Assembly (NCBI GenBank): GCA_014764515.1 | Contig: JACXWD010000007.1 | Location: forward strand, 1-64,000 | Length of the DNA stretch: 64,000 bases | Source: Candidatus Polarisedimenticola svalbardensis | Lineage (GTDB): Bacteria; Acidobacteriota; Polarisedimenticolia; Polarisedimenticolales; Polarisedimenticolaceae | Reading direction: 5' to 3' | Shown: positions 1-8,678 of the stretch, in pieces | Layout: every line of letters begins with the position of its first letter | Numbering within the stretch: position 1 is the first letter of the stretch | Notes under the pieces: model-generated | What the model was told of the DNA's origin: nothing | Seen by the model: the letters and a program-made list of their open reading frames with translations, nothing else | Databases searched by the model: none | Program-made: the position numbers and the translations under genes

Positions 1-178
1 CCCAGCCGACGGCGGCCGGCGACAGGGTCGCCTCCAGCATCACCGAGATCTGGCCGTAGGTCATGACCCGGCCTGACGGGATGGTGCGGACCAGATCGTA
101 GACCTGCTCAAAAGCCGGTTTCGCTTTCCCACGGACGTCGCCGTGGACCCTTTTACCCCGCGATCGACCTTTGGCCAT
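1..178 (-). CDS. MGMT-family protein (DNA alkyltransferase-like), N-terminal part
   Basis: The gene runs off the left edge; 59 codons are visible from the ATG at 178. A good Shine-Dalgarno (GAAGGAG) lies 6 nt upstream. The visible protein has a basic N-terminus and then the stretch FEQVYDLVRTIPSGRVMTYG (residues about 26-45), the recognisable start of the DNA-binding domain of O6-alkylguanine-DNA alkyltransferases and their catalytically dead ATL relatives. These proteins recognise alkylated guanine in DNA. The PCHR/PWHR active-site motif lies beyond the window, so an active transferase (Ogt type) cannot be told from an ATL sensor. It is divergent from the DUF5916 gene. Confidence 0.8.
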   Translation of the reverse strand, partial: MAKGRSRGKRVHGDVRGKAKPAFEQVYDLVRTIPSGRVMTYGQISVMLEATLSPAAVGW

Positions 179-240
179 GCTGCGCTCCTTCGCCACCGGT
201 TGTATTATCCGCTATCCGGCAACATTTAGAGACCAACACC

Positions 241-2487
241 TTGCGAGTAACCCTTACGACTCTTGCGGTCATCGTCGTCATCCTGGCGTTGGCGCCCGGC
301 GTTGCCCTCGCAGAAGACGACCTGACCCTGCCCCGTCTCGACTCGGCTCCGACCCTTGAGGATTTCCTCTCCATGGAGCCGTCGGCCGGGTTCGCCTCCA
401 TGGCCCGGGTCAACGGCGGCTTCATCCAGAGAGACCCGGTAGACGGCGACCCGGCCAGCCAGCACACCGACGTCTACCTGGGGTACGACGACCTGAACCT
501 GTACGTGGTCTTCGTCGCCTTCGACGACGAGCCGGACAAGATCCGGGCCCATTTGTCCAGGAGGGACAATCTCCACGGCGACGACGCCGTCGAGATCCAG
601 CTAGACACCTTCCTCGACCACCGGCAGGCCTATACCTTCCTGCTCAACCCCCTCGGCGTGCAGTGGGACGCCATATGGAACGAAGGGGGCGACTTCGACC
701 GATCCTGGGATACGGTGTGGCAATCCAGGGGACAGCTCACCGACCAGGGGTACGTGGTCTGGATCTCCATCCCGTTCAAATCACTGCGTTTTCCCGACAC
801 CGGGGAGCAACACTGGGGCTTCCTCCTGGTTCGGGACATCCCGCGGAACAACGAGTCGTCGTTCTACCCGCAGATGACCAAGCGGGTCCAGAGCCGCCTG
901 TCACAGGAAGGCGTGATGGGAGGGATCCGGGGGATATCGCCGGGGCGCAACGCCCAGATCAATCCGTACGCCACCGCCAGGAGTTTCCGGCTGGCCGATG
1001 GAGACAATGCGGTCACCGGCGACTTCATCCGGGACCAGGAGTTCGACGGCGGCCTGGACGCCAAAATGGTGTTCAAGGATGCGATGGTCCTTGATTTCAC
1101 CGCCAATCCGGACTTCAGCCAGGTGGAATCGGATGAGCCCCAGATCACCGTCAACGAACGGTTTGAGCTGTTTTTCCCCGAGAAGAGGCCGTTCTTCCTG
1201 GAGAACGCCGATTACTTCCGCACCCCGATCAACCTGCTGTTCACACGGCGGATCGCGGACCCTCGGGCCGGTGTCCGTCTCACCGGCAAAACCGGCCGCA
1301 ACAACTTCGGACTGCTATTCATCGACGACGAGGCTCCAGGCAAGCTGAACGGCTCCGGCGATATCGCCACCATCGGGACCGTTCGTTACCGGAGGGACCT
1401 GTTCCGCCAGTCCAGCGTCGGGCTCCTGCTCACCGACCGGGAACTGGGCGACGGCTACAACCGGGTGGCCAGTGTGGACACCAGGATGCGCATCGGACCC
1501 AAATGGGTGTTCTCCGGACAGGCGGCGGAGAGCCGGACACGGGACACGTCCGGCCTTAAAACATCCGGCGGGCTCTATGACGTCAAGGTGGACGGCTCCG
1601 GACGGCATTTCGGAAACCACTCCCACATCAGCTGGATCGATCCCGAGTTCCGCACCGACCTGGGGTTCGTCACCCGCACCGGCATCATGAACGCCCACCA
1701 CCGCACCGGCTGGACCTTCTGGCCCGAAGGCGAACGGCTGATCTCGTGGACCCCCGCCGTATTCCTCATGACCATCGAAGACACCGACGGCTTGCGCCTG
1801 GACCACCATGCCGAGGCGGAAATCGATTTCCAGTTCCGGAAACAGACCGAACTGGAGCTGAATTGCAGCACCGGGCGACAACGGCTGCGGCCCGAGGATC
1901 ACAACGAACTTGCCGAGGCCAGGGATTACCCGGTGGACAACTGCCGGGTGGAGTTCGGCACCCGTTTCAGCCCCAGGTTCAGCCTGGACCTGTCCTACAA
2001 CCGGGGCCATGTGGTGAATTTCGCCCCCATCGCCGGCATGGAACCGTTCCCCGCGGACATCGCCGGATGGGAACTGGAGCTGTCGCTGCTGCCGGTTTCC
2101 CCGCTGAGGATCGACCTGACATGGATCACCAGGCAACTGGATGACGCCGCAGGCCCTGCCGAGATCGTGGACAACCGCATCACCCGGATGCGCGTCAACT
2201 GGCAGTTCTCCCGCCGGACCTCCCTGCGGGCCATCGTGCAGTACGACGACATCCGGGCCAACCCGGCCCTGACCTCCCGGGAGTCCGGCGAGAACCTCAA
2301 CGGAGATTTACTGTTCACCTGGCAGGTCAACCCATGGACCGCATTCTACGCCGGCTACAACAGCAACTGGAGCGGCCGGATGTTCGAAGGGGACGGTATC
2401 GACCGGCAACTGGTTCCTGCCCCGGGCCTTAAGCTGAACGACGGACGCCAGCTGTTCCTGAAGTATTCCTACCTGTACCGTTTCTGA
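241..2487 (+). CDS. CBM9-like/DUF5916 outer-membrane beta-barrel protein
   Basis: 748 aa, TTG start followed by a clear signal peptide (hydrophobic run to VALA-ED near residue 24). Residues about 40-210 resemble a CBM9-type carbohydrate-binding fold (a YLGYDDLNLYVVF segment, then GDDAVEIQLDTF). The rest resembles DUF5916, including NPDFSQVESDEPQITVNE and the following FFPEKRPFF block. The long alternating hydrophobic/polar second half ending in Tyr-Arg-Phe suggests an outer-membrane barrel. Family members are cell-surface proteins of unknown substrate, often linked to polysaccharide or peptide handling. Alone on its strand, convergent with the ApaH-like gene, whose stop is immediately adjacent. 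Function beyond surface location is inference. Confidence 0.85.
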   Translation: MRVTLTTLAVIVVILALAPGVALAEDDLTLPRLDSAPTLEDFLSMEPSAGFASMARVNGGFIQRDPVDGDPASQHTDVYLGYDDLNLYVVFVAFDDEPDKIRAHLSRRDNLHGDDAVEIQLDTFLDHRQAYTFLLNPLGVQWDAIWNEGGDFDRSWDTVWQSRGQLTDQGYVVWISIPFKSLRFPDTGEQHWGFLLVRDIPRNNESSFYPQMTKRVQSRLSQEGVMGGIRGISPGRNAQINPYATARSFRLADGDNAVTGDFIRDQEFDGGLDAKMVFKDAMVLDFTANPDFSQVESDEPQITVNERFELFFPEKRPFFLENADYFRTPINLLFTRRIADPRAGVRLTGKTGRNNFGLLFIDDEAPGKLNGSGDIATIGTVRYRRDLFRQSSVGLLLTDRELGDGYNRVASVDTRMRIGPKWVFSGQAAESRTRDTSGLKTSGGLYDVKVDGSGRHFGNHSHISWIDPEFRTDLGFVTRTGIMNAHHRTGWTFWPEGERLISWTPAVFLMTIEDTDGLRLDHHAEAEIDFQFRKQTELELNCSTGRQRLRPEDHNELAEARDYPVDNCRVEFGTRFSPRFSLDLSYNRGHVVNFAPIAGMEPFPADIAGWELELSLLPVSPLRIDLTWITRQLDDAAGPAEIVDNRITRMRVNWQFSRRTSLRAIVQYDDIRANPALTSRESGENLNGDLLFTWQVNPWTAFYAGYNSNWSGRMFEGDGIDRQLVPAPGLKLNDGRQLFLKYSYLYRF

Positions 2488-3213
2488 TCAGCCGGCAAGG
2501 CCGGGAACCTGGACGACACGGTCGGTATCCTGGCACCACGCGGTCAGCCTGCCGCCGTAGACGCATCCGGAGTCCAGCCCGAGAATGGAACCGGTCCGGT
2601 AGTGGCCGCGCATCCCCCAGTGACCGTGAACCACCAGGGTGGATCCCTGGTAGTAGTCGTCCCAGGGCCTGGTGCCCTCGGGGCAGTCGTCCGGAAGGCC
2701 GCTGAACCGGACGTATTCCCCTTCCGGCGTGCAGCAGCGCACGAAGGCGGCGAACATCAGTTCGTCTGACCGGAACGCATCGGGTGATCGGGGAACCTGG
2801 TTCAGCCGGGCGGCAACAGCGGCCAGGTCGGCCCAGTTGGGCCGCAGTCCGCCGTGGACCAGCCACGCTTCACGTGAGCCGTTCCCGGCCGGCAGGTGCA
2901 CCAGCACCGGCAGGTCCCGGATCCAGTCGAAGAGATCACCGGCGTCGGCAGCCGTGTACAGCGGCTCCAGCGCCGGGGATCGCTTTTCACGCAGGCCCGA
3001 CCAGGTCATGAAGGCGCCGACTTCGTGATTGCCGAGAATCGCCCGGCCGCCCAGCTCGCGGATTCGACGGAGCACACCGGCCGGATCGGGGCCCCTGCCG
3101 ATCATGTCGCCGGCGGACCACAATTCATCCTCACCGGGTCTGAAGCCAATGGTTTCCAGCAGGTGGTCCAGCTGCTCCAGGCAGCCGTGGATATCTCCGA
3201 CAATCCAGCGCAT
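2488..3213 (-). CDS. apaH: ApaH-like diadenosine tetraphosphatase / metallophosphoesterase
   Basis: 241 aa, ATG start. The calcineurin-type motifs are in order: GDIHGC (residues 6-11), GDMIGRGPDP (about 35-44), GNHE (about 60-63), VHGG (about 113) and VHGHWG (about 190). The segment FRPGEDELW before the second motif and the C-terminal LDSGCVYGGRL match symmetrical bis(5'-nucleosyl)-tetraphosphatase, which hydrolyses Ap4A to two ADP in the cytoplasm. It is shorter than the E. coli enzyme (about 280 aa), so a broader PPP-family phosphoesterase remains possible. Monocistronic; convergent with the DUF5916 gene and divergent from the small secreted protein at 3294. Confidence 0.82.
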   Translation of the reverse strand: MRWIVGDIHGCLEQLDHLLETIGFRPGEDELWSAGDMIGRGPDPAGVLRRIRELGGRAILGNHEVGAFMTWSGLREKRSPALEPLYTAADAGDLFDWIRDLPVLVHLPAGNGSREAWLVHGGLRPNWADLAAVAARLNQVPRSPDAFRSDELMFAAFVRCCTPEGEYVRFSGLPDDCPEGTRPWDDYYQGSTLVVHGHWGMRGHYRTGSILGLDSGCVYGGRLTAWCQDTDRVVQVPGLAG

Positions 3214-3293
3214 TACCGGCCCCTCCTGAAGCGGGAAGCGGTAGATTAGCAGACCCGCATGCTTCGAGCGGCGCCGGAGACTACAATAGACGG

Positions 3294-3845
3294 ATGAAAA
3301 CTAAGACAATCCTGCTGTTTCTTGTAGCGGCGTTGCTGATTACGCCTGCCCTGGCCGGGGATGGCATGGTGACGGTCACCATCGATCGCGGCGCGGTCTC
3401 CGGCCTGGTGCGAGCCGGCCTGCCCCGGGTCAACCAGATCACCCTGCCGGCCCTGGGAGAGATCCGGCTCATGCTGATTCCGCCGGACGAAGTCAGCTTT
3501 GAAGGCGGCGCCATCGTGGCACGTATCGGTTACTACCTGGCGCCGTCCGGCCTGGAAGGGGCGTTGATAACCAAGTACGCGCCGGTGGCCAACAAGGACG
3601 GCTCGATCTCCCTGCGGGCGAAATCCGTGGTGCCCGAGGGGAAATATGCGGTGCCGGTGGACCTGGCCGGGTTCCTGCCCGAGGTTCGCCTGCCGGAACA
3701 GTTCCGCTGGATAGCAGGCGATATCAGCACCCAGGCGGTGGACATGACCGCAGGGCTCAACGCCATCGAGGTTCAGCCGGAGAAACTGGTGATCCGTCTC
3801 GACCTGACCAGCCAGACATTCAAGAAGGCTGCTTCGAACCCTTAG
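3294..3845 (+). CDS. Secreted protein of unknown function
   Basis: 183 aa with a typical signal peptide (MKTKTILLFLVAALL then TPALA-GD, cleavage near residue 22). The mature part is beta-rich, without cysteines, and has no motif I recognise. Residues about 36-58 (GLPRVNQITLPALGEIRLML) and the C-terminal IRLDLTSQTF look like strands of a small beta-sandwich. Its last 26 bases overlap the 3' end of typA on the opposite strand. No operon partner. I do not assign a function; periplasmic or surface location is inferred from the signal peptide only. Confidence 0.7.
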   Translation: MKTKTILLFLVAALLITPALAGDGMVTVTIDRGAVSGLVRAGLPRVNQITLPALGEIRLMLIPPDEVSFEGGAIVARIGYYLAPSGLEGALITKYAPVANKDGSISLRAKSVVPEGKYAVPVDLAGFLPEVRLPEQFRWIAGDISTQAVDMTAGLNAIEVQPEKLVIRLDLTSQTFKKAASNP

Positions 3846-5661
3846 CTTCCCGTTTCCTGGCCTGCTCCCGCTGCTGGGCGTGCATGACCGTCTTCCGCAG
3901 CCGGATCGCTCCCGGGGTGATCTCCACCAGCTCGTCCTCGGCGATGAACTCGATAGCCTGATCCAGGTCCAGGGTTCGAGGCGGGCGCAGGGTGACCAGG
4001 ACGTCGGAAGTGCTGCTGCGCATGTTGGTCAGCTTCTTTTCCCGGACGATGTTCACGTCCAAATCCCCGACCCGGTTCCGCTCGCCGACAACCATCCCTT
4101 CATACACTTCGGTGGTCGGCGGCACGAACAGGAAGCCGCGCTCTTCCAGGCCGAAGCTGGCGTAGGCGGTGACCTTGCCTTTGCGATCCGCCACAAGGGC
4201 GCCGCTGGTGCGCTGGGGGATCGGGCCGGCCCAGGAGTCGTAGCCGTCCATCAGGGAGTTCATCACACCGGTGCCCTTGGTATCGGTGAGCAGCTCGCCG
4301 CGGTAACCGATCAGGCCCCGGGACGGGATACGGAACTCCAGGTTCACCCGGCCGGTGCCGTGGTTGGTCAGGTTGATCATCCGGCCTTTCCGGATGGACA
4401 GCTTTTCGGTTGCCACACCGACGAACTCTTCCGGCACATCCAGGTAGAGGTGCTCCATCGGCTCCTGCTTCACCCCGTCGCGCACCCGGGTCAGAACCTG
4501 GGGGCGGGACACCACGAATTCGTAGCCTTCGCGGCGCATGGTTTCAATGAGGATCGCCATCTGCAGCTCGCCCCGGCCCCGGACCTCGAAAGCGTCGGTG
4601 CGGTCGGTCTCCCCCACCGAGAGGGCGACGTTACCGAGGGACTCCCGCTCCAGCCGTTCCATGATCTGCCTTGAGGTCAGGTACTTGCCGTCTCTTCCCG
4701 AGAACGGGCCGTCGTTGACCATGAACAGCATGGATACCGTCGGTTCGTCCACGTGGATCCGCGGGAGCGGCGCAGGTTTGTCCAGGTCGGTGATCGTGTC
4801 GCCGATAACCACATCGTCCACACCGGCGATGCAGACGATCTCACCGGCCTCCACCGTTTCCATACGCTTGCGCCCCAGCCCCTCATACGTGTACAGCGAG
4901 GAGAACTTCACCGTCCGGTTCACACCGGCCCGCTGGCACAGTGTGTACGATTTGCCGGCGGAGAGGGTGCCCTGGAACAACCGCCCCAGGGCGAGCTGGC
5001 CGACATACGGGTCGTAGTCCAGGTTCGTGATGAGCAGTTGGGGGACCGCTTCGTCATCCGCCTTCGGCCCCGGCACCGAATCCACCACCGTCTCGAACAG
5101 CGGCAACAGGTTGGTGGAGCCGTCCTCCAGATCCCGGTGGGCGATGCCCTCCCTGGCGTTGGTGTACAGGATCGGGAATTCCAGTTGACTCTCGTCGGCA
5201 TCCAGATCGATGAACAGGTCGTAGACCTCGTTGACCACTTCCTGGATACGTTCGTCCTTGCGATCGATTTTATTCACCACCAGCAGGATCGGCAGACGGG
5301 CTTCCAGCGCCTTTCGCAATACGAACCGGGTTTGGGGCAACGGCCCTTCGCTGGAGTCCACCAGCAGCAGGGCGCCGTCCACCATGTGCAGGGCCCTTTC
5401 CACTTCACCACCGAAATCGGCGTGACCCGGCGTATCCACGATATTGATCTTGATGTCACGGAACCGGATGGCCGTATTCTTGGCCAGGATGGTGATCCCC
5501 CGTTCCCGTTCCAGGTCCATGTTGTCCATGATGCGATCGTCGGTCACCTGGCGTTCGTGGAACGTACCGCTCTGCCTCAGGAGGCCGTCCACAAGTGTGG
5601 TCTTGCCATGGTCGACATGGGCGATAATCGCAATATTCCGAATATTTTCCTTCGATTCCAT
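3820..5661 (-). CDS. typA: Ribosome-associated GTPase TypA/BipA
   Basis: 613 aa. The frame is open 75 codons further upstream, but the ATG at 5661 (MESKENIRNIAIIAHVDHGK) is chosen because it matches the family N-terminus and is preceded by GAAGGA at proper spacing. G-domain motifs are complete: AHVDHGKTT (residues 14-22), the RGITI effector loop, DTPGHADF and NKID. EF-G-like domains and the BipA-specific C-terminus (GRMINLTNHGTGR, then GLIGYRGELLTDTKGTG) follow. TypA binds the 70S ribosome and helps large-subunit assembly and stress adaptation. Length is normal for the family. Its 3' end overlaps the convergent gene at 3294 by 26 bases. Confidence 0.96.
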   Translation of the reverse strand: MESKENIRNIAIIAHVDHGKTTLVDGLLRQSGTFHERQVTDDRIMDNMDLERERGITILAKNTAIRFRDIKINIVDTPGHADFGGEVERALHMVDGALLLVDSSEGPLPQTRFVLRKALEARLPILLVVNKIDRKDERIQEVVNEVYDLFIDLDADESQLEFPILYTNAREGIAHRDLEDGSTNLLPLFETVVDSVPGPKADDEAVPQLLITNLDYDPYVGQLALGRLFQGTLSAGKSYTLCQRAGVNRTVKFSSLYTYEGLGRKRMETVEAGEIVCIAGVDDVVIGDTITDLDKPAPLPRIHVDEPTVSMLFMVNDGPFSGRDGKYLTSRQIMERLERESLGNVALSVGETDRTDAFEVRGRGELQMAILIETMRREGYEFVVSRPQVLTRVRDGVKQEPMEHLYLDVPEEFVGVATEKLSIRKGRMINLTNHGTGRVNLEFRIPSRGLIGYRGELLTDTKGTGVMNSLMDGYDSWAGPIPQRTSGALVADRKGKVTAYASFGLEERGFLFVPPTTEVYEGMVVGERNRVGDLDVNIVREKKLTNMRSSTSDVLVTLRPPRTLDLDQAIEFIAEDELVEITPGAIRLRKTVMHAQQREQARKREAKGSKQPS

Positions 5662-5815
5662 CGGTCCTTCTCCCACAGCGCCATATCCCGTCCGGCGATC
5701 TGCCGGGACAGGAGTAGCGGACATCCCCTGAAACCACAAGACCGGCCGGTTCTCTGGTAGACTCGTGCGGCCCGGGAAGGGGCGCATAAACGAGATTTCA
5801 GCAGGAGGTCCGCTC

Positions 5816-6388
5816 ATGAAAATCTTGAAATGGCTGGCAATAATTATCGCGGTACTGGTTGTTCTGTTCGTCCTGATCGGCTTCACCCTGCCGAAGGATT
5901 ACACCGTGGAACGCAGCGTGGTGATCAAGGCTGAACCTGCGGCGGTCCACACCCTGGTCGGCGAGCTGAAGGCCTGGGACCAGTGGACCCCGTGGCTCGA
6001 GGCGGACCCGACTATCGAAACAACCTTTGGTGCAACGACAACCGGCGTCGGAGCCCGTCAGAGCTGGACCGGAGAATCGGGCAGCGGTCAGCTGACCTTC
6101 ACCCAGTGTTCCCCGGACACCGGCGTGCTCTACGACATGTCCTTCAACGACGGTAAATACGTCAGCATCGGCGCCCTGGACTACAAGGCGGCGGACGGCG
6201 GGACCGAGGTGACCTGGCGCATGGCCGGCGAGATGGGCGGCAACCCGATCAGCCGGTACTTCGGCGCCATGATGGACGCCATGGTCGGGCCCATGTTCGA
6301 GAAGGGGTTGAACAAGCTCAAGACCGCGGCCGAATCGCTCCCTCCCATGGAAGCGGAAACCGCTGTCGAGGAAGAGCCTGCCGCGTGA
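5816..6388 (+). CDS. SRPBCC-family protein with N-terminal membrane anchor
   Basis: 190 aa from the ATG at 5816, which has a strong AGGAGG 7 nt upstream. Residues 4-25 form one transmembrane helix (LKWLAIIIAVLVVLFVLIGF). The rest is a START/Bet v1-like SRPBCC (polyketide cyclase/dehydrase) domain with the common opening VERSVVIKAEP and the WDQWTPW motif. Such domains bind hydrophobic ligands. The acidic, Ala-rich tail after residue 175 looks disordered. Its stop overlaps the GTG start of the aminotransferase by 4 bases (GTGA), so the two are probably co-transcribed and translationally coupled. Confidence 0.85.
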   Translation: MKILKWLAIIIAVLVVLFVLIGFTLPKDYTVERSVVIKAEPAAVHTLVGELKAWDQWTPWLEADPTIETTFGATTTGVGARQSWTGESGSGQLTFTQCSPDTGVLYDMSFNDGKYVSIGALDYKAADGGTEVTWRMAGEMGGNPISRYFGAMMDAMVGPMFEKGLNKLKTAAESLPPMEAETAVEEEPAA

Positions 6389-7584
6389 CCACCGGCTCGG
6401 AATACGCCCGGCACTGGACGCTGGACCCGGATGTGGTGTTCCTGAACCACGGCTCGTTCGGGGCGTGCCCGTCCCACCTGCTGGAATACCAGTCGGAGCT
6501 CATCGCCCGCATGGAGCGGGAGCCGATGCGGTTCTTCGTCATGGAGCTTCCCGGCCTGCTGGAAGAAGCGCTGGCAGAGCTGGGCCGGTTCATCGGCGCC
6601 GATCCGGCCGGCCTGACCTTCGTGAACAATGCCAGCTCCGCCGTCTCGGCTGTACTGCGTTCCATACCGTTCCAGGCCGGCGACCGGCTGCTGATCACCG
6701 ATCACGCCTATCCGGCCTGTCGCAACGCCCTGGATTTCGTGGCGGAGAGAACCGGCCTCGAGGTGGTGGTGGCCCAGGTGCCATTCCCGGCGTCAAGTCA
6801 CGACCAGGTGTTCGACGCCATCATGGAAGCCTGGCGGCCAGGCACCCGTCTGGCTCTCCTGGATCACATCACCAGCCCGACCGGCCTGCTGTTCCCGATC
6901 CGGCGGCTGGTGGAATCGCTGCAGGGCCGGGGCACCGACGTCCTGGTGGACGGCGCCCATGCCCCGGGGATGGTGGACCTCCATCTGGACCGGCTGGGTG
7001 CTGCGTACTACACGGGAAATTGCCACAAGTGGATGTGCACACCGAAGGGGTCGGCATTCCTGTACGTCAGGTCCGACCGGCTGGATACAGTGCGCCCGCT
7101 GACAATCAGCCACGGCGCCACCGCGCCTACAGACGCCAACAGCCGGTTCCGCAACGAGTTCGACTGGACCGGCACCGACGACCCGACACCCTGGCTGACA
7201 GTGCCTGAATCGATCCGCTATTTCCGGGACCTGGTTCCCGGCGGCTGGCCGTCTCTGCGGGATCGCAACCGGGAACTGCTGACTCGGGCGGTGGAGGCGA
7301 TGACCACAACCGCCGGCCTCACCGGACCCGGCCCGGCGGACATGCTGCTGAACCTGGCGGCATTCCCGCTGCCTGACGATCCCCGGGCCGACGACAAGGA
7401 CGCGTTCGGGTTCAGCGCCATCCGCAGGAAACTGCTGCACGACTACCGGATTCAGATCCCGGTCTGGACCTGGCCCCAGGTGCCGGGAAGGGTCCTGCGG
7501 TTGTCGGTGCAGCTCTACAACGACCTGTCCCAGTACCGCTACCTTGCGAAGGCGGTGAAAGAACTCCTGGAGGCCGAGGGGTGA
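6385..7584 (+). CDS. Class V aminotransferase, isopenicillin-N epimerase-like
   Basis: 399 aa, GTG start overlapping the previous stop. PLP fold-type I, class V: LNHGSFGACP near residue 20, a VDGAHAPG aspartate motif, and NCHKWMCTPKG, where Lys215 should form the Schiff base. This combination is typical of the isopenicillin-N epimerase-like branch of the cysteine desulfurase superfamily; cyst(e)ine lyase-type activity is also seen in this branch. No desulfurase active-site cysteine loop is evident. The substrate is unknown, and no beta-lactam biosynthesis genes are nearby. Coupled to the SRPBCC gene upstream. Confidence 0.87.
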   Translation: MTTGSEYARHWTLDPDVVFLNHGSFGACPSHLLEYQSELIARMEREPMRFFVMELPGLLEEALAELGRFIGADPAGLTFVNNASSAVSAVLRSIPFQAGDRLLITDHAYPACRNALDFVAERTGLEVVVAQVPFPASSHDQVFDAIMEAWRPGTRLALLDHITSPTGLLFPIRRLVESLQGRGTDVLVDGAHAPGMVDLHLDRLGAAYYTGNCHKWMCTPKGSAFLYVRSDRLDTVRPLTISHGATAPTDANSRFRNEFDWTGTDDPTPWLTVPESIRYFRDLVPGGWPSLRDRNRELLTRAVEAMTTTAGLTGPGPADMLLNLAAFPLPDDPRADDKDAFGFSAIRRKLLHDYRIQIPVWTWPQVPGRVLRLSVQLYNDLSQYRYLAKAVKELLEAEG

Positions 7585-7594
7585 ATCTCCAGCA

Positions 7595-8500
7595 CTAACT
7601 GCTGGGGATGAACACCGGCAGAACGACTTCCGCCGTCGCCGGGCCGGAGCGGACCTCAATGGTCAGCATCGCCCTGCCGGCTTTCGTCAGCGGCACCATC
7701 GGGCCGGCCAGGCCGATCCCCCGGTCGTCGGTAAGCCCCTGGTGGATCAGTTGGAAGTCGTCCACTTCTTCCGAATACAGGATACGAATTTCGGCACCGG
7801 CGATCGGACGGCAGGTTCGTGTACCCCGGGCCAGGATCATGAGGTTGGCGTCGTGGCCGGCCATCACCGGTTCCACATCCGAGACCACCAGGTCGATCGG
7901 TTCGGAAGCAGGCCCCGGCTCGGCCTCTTCCAGCCAGGCCTCGTGGGACGGTGCGACGGGAATCGCAGCGCTGGCGGCGTGGTCGCCGACGCCGGCGGTC
8001 ATGTGCAGGGACATGTTGGTTCCAGTCGCCTCGGGGACCTGCAGTTCAGCAAGGTGGAACCCTTTGCCGTCGGTCTGCCCCGCGTATAGATCGGTCTCCA
8101 CACCCGCATGATCCCGGAAACGGATCCTGATATCCTCCCCGGCCTTCGGCTGGAACGACCTGGCCCCGCGCAGAAGGATCAACAGGCTCACCGGCCGGCC
8201 GACCCGGGGGAGTTCCAGGGGGCTGACAACCAGGGCCGGCTGCTCCGGCGCCGGAGCGGTCACCGCATCCACCTTGATACGGCCGCGAATGATCGCCTGG
8301 ATCGCCGTTCGATGCTGGTGGAGCAGCCGCTCGCGGATCTCTTCATCCTGCTCGGCGACAAGTTCGGGATGGCTGCGCTGGATGTTCTTCAAGATGCGGC
8401 CTGCGTTGTAGACCAGTGTCTGGATCGTGACCGGCGCCCCTCCCAGATCCTCGGTCTGGACATGGAGAACCGACTCTCCCTGGCGGACGTCGGTATTCAT
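7595..8500 (-). CDS. Conserved protein of unknown function with VQTEDxG N-terminus
   Basis: 301 aa from the ATG at 8500; TTG at 8533 and ATG at 8512 in the same frame are alternatives. GGGGAG lies 12 nt before 8500 and directly abuts 8512, so the start is uncertain. The N-terminal segment (QGESVLHVQTEDLGGAPVTI, then LVYNAGRILKN) resembles an uncharacterised family found in myxobacteria-like and acidobacteria-like genomes. The rest looks like two or three beta-sandwich repeats (ILLRGARSFQPKAGEDIRI compared with ILARGTRTCRPIAGAEIRI), a clear internal duplication around residues 115 and 220. No signal peptide. It is divergent from the chemosensory cluster and may share its regulation. Function unknown. 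Confidence 0.7.
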   Translation of the reverse strand: MNTDVRQGESVLHVQTEDLGGAPVTIQTLVYNAGRILKNIQRSHPELVAEQDEEIRERLLHQHRTAIQAIIRGRIKVDAVTAPAPEQPALVVSPLELPRVGRPVSLLILLRGARSFQPKAGEDIRIRFRDHAGVETDLYAGQTDGKGFHLAELQVPEATGTNMSLHMTAGVGDHAASAAIPVAPSHEAWLEEAEPGPASEPIDLVVSDVEPVMAGHDANLMILARGTRTCRPIAGAEIRILYSEEVDDFQLIHQGLTDDRGIGLAGPMVPLTKAGRAMLTIEVRSGPATAEVVLPVFIPSS

Positions 8501-8598
8501 TCCGGTAACCATCTCCCCACGAATATAAAACAAATTTCAATCCCTTACATCCCTGAATACCTTAAATTCCAGACTATTTTCCGGTTATAGGCATTGGT

Positions 8599-8639
8599 GA
8601 AATTACGAAACTTGCATATGTAATTTCGATTCCTATATT
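8599..8639 (+). promoter_or_regulatory. Predicted promoter of the chemosensory operon with overlapping inverted repeat
   Basis: TTGCAT at 8612-8617 and TATATT at 8634-8639 are separated by 16 nt and would start transcription about 30-35 nt before the GAF gene. An 8-bp inverted repeat, GAAATTAC at 8599-8606 and GTAATTTC at 8620-8627, straddles the -35 box. Its placement is what a repressor or activator site would show. The surrounding 145-bp divergent spacer is clearly AT-richer than the rest of the window. Confidence 0.45.
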
Positions 8640-8678
8640 CGCCCTTCGAAGCTGTTTTTCAGCCCGAGGAGCGCATTT

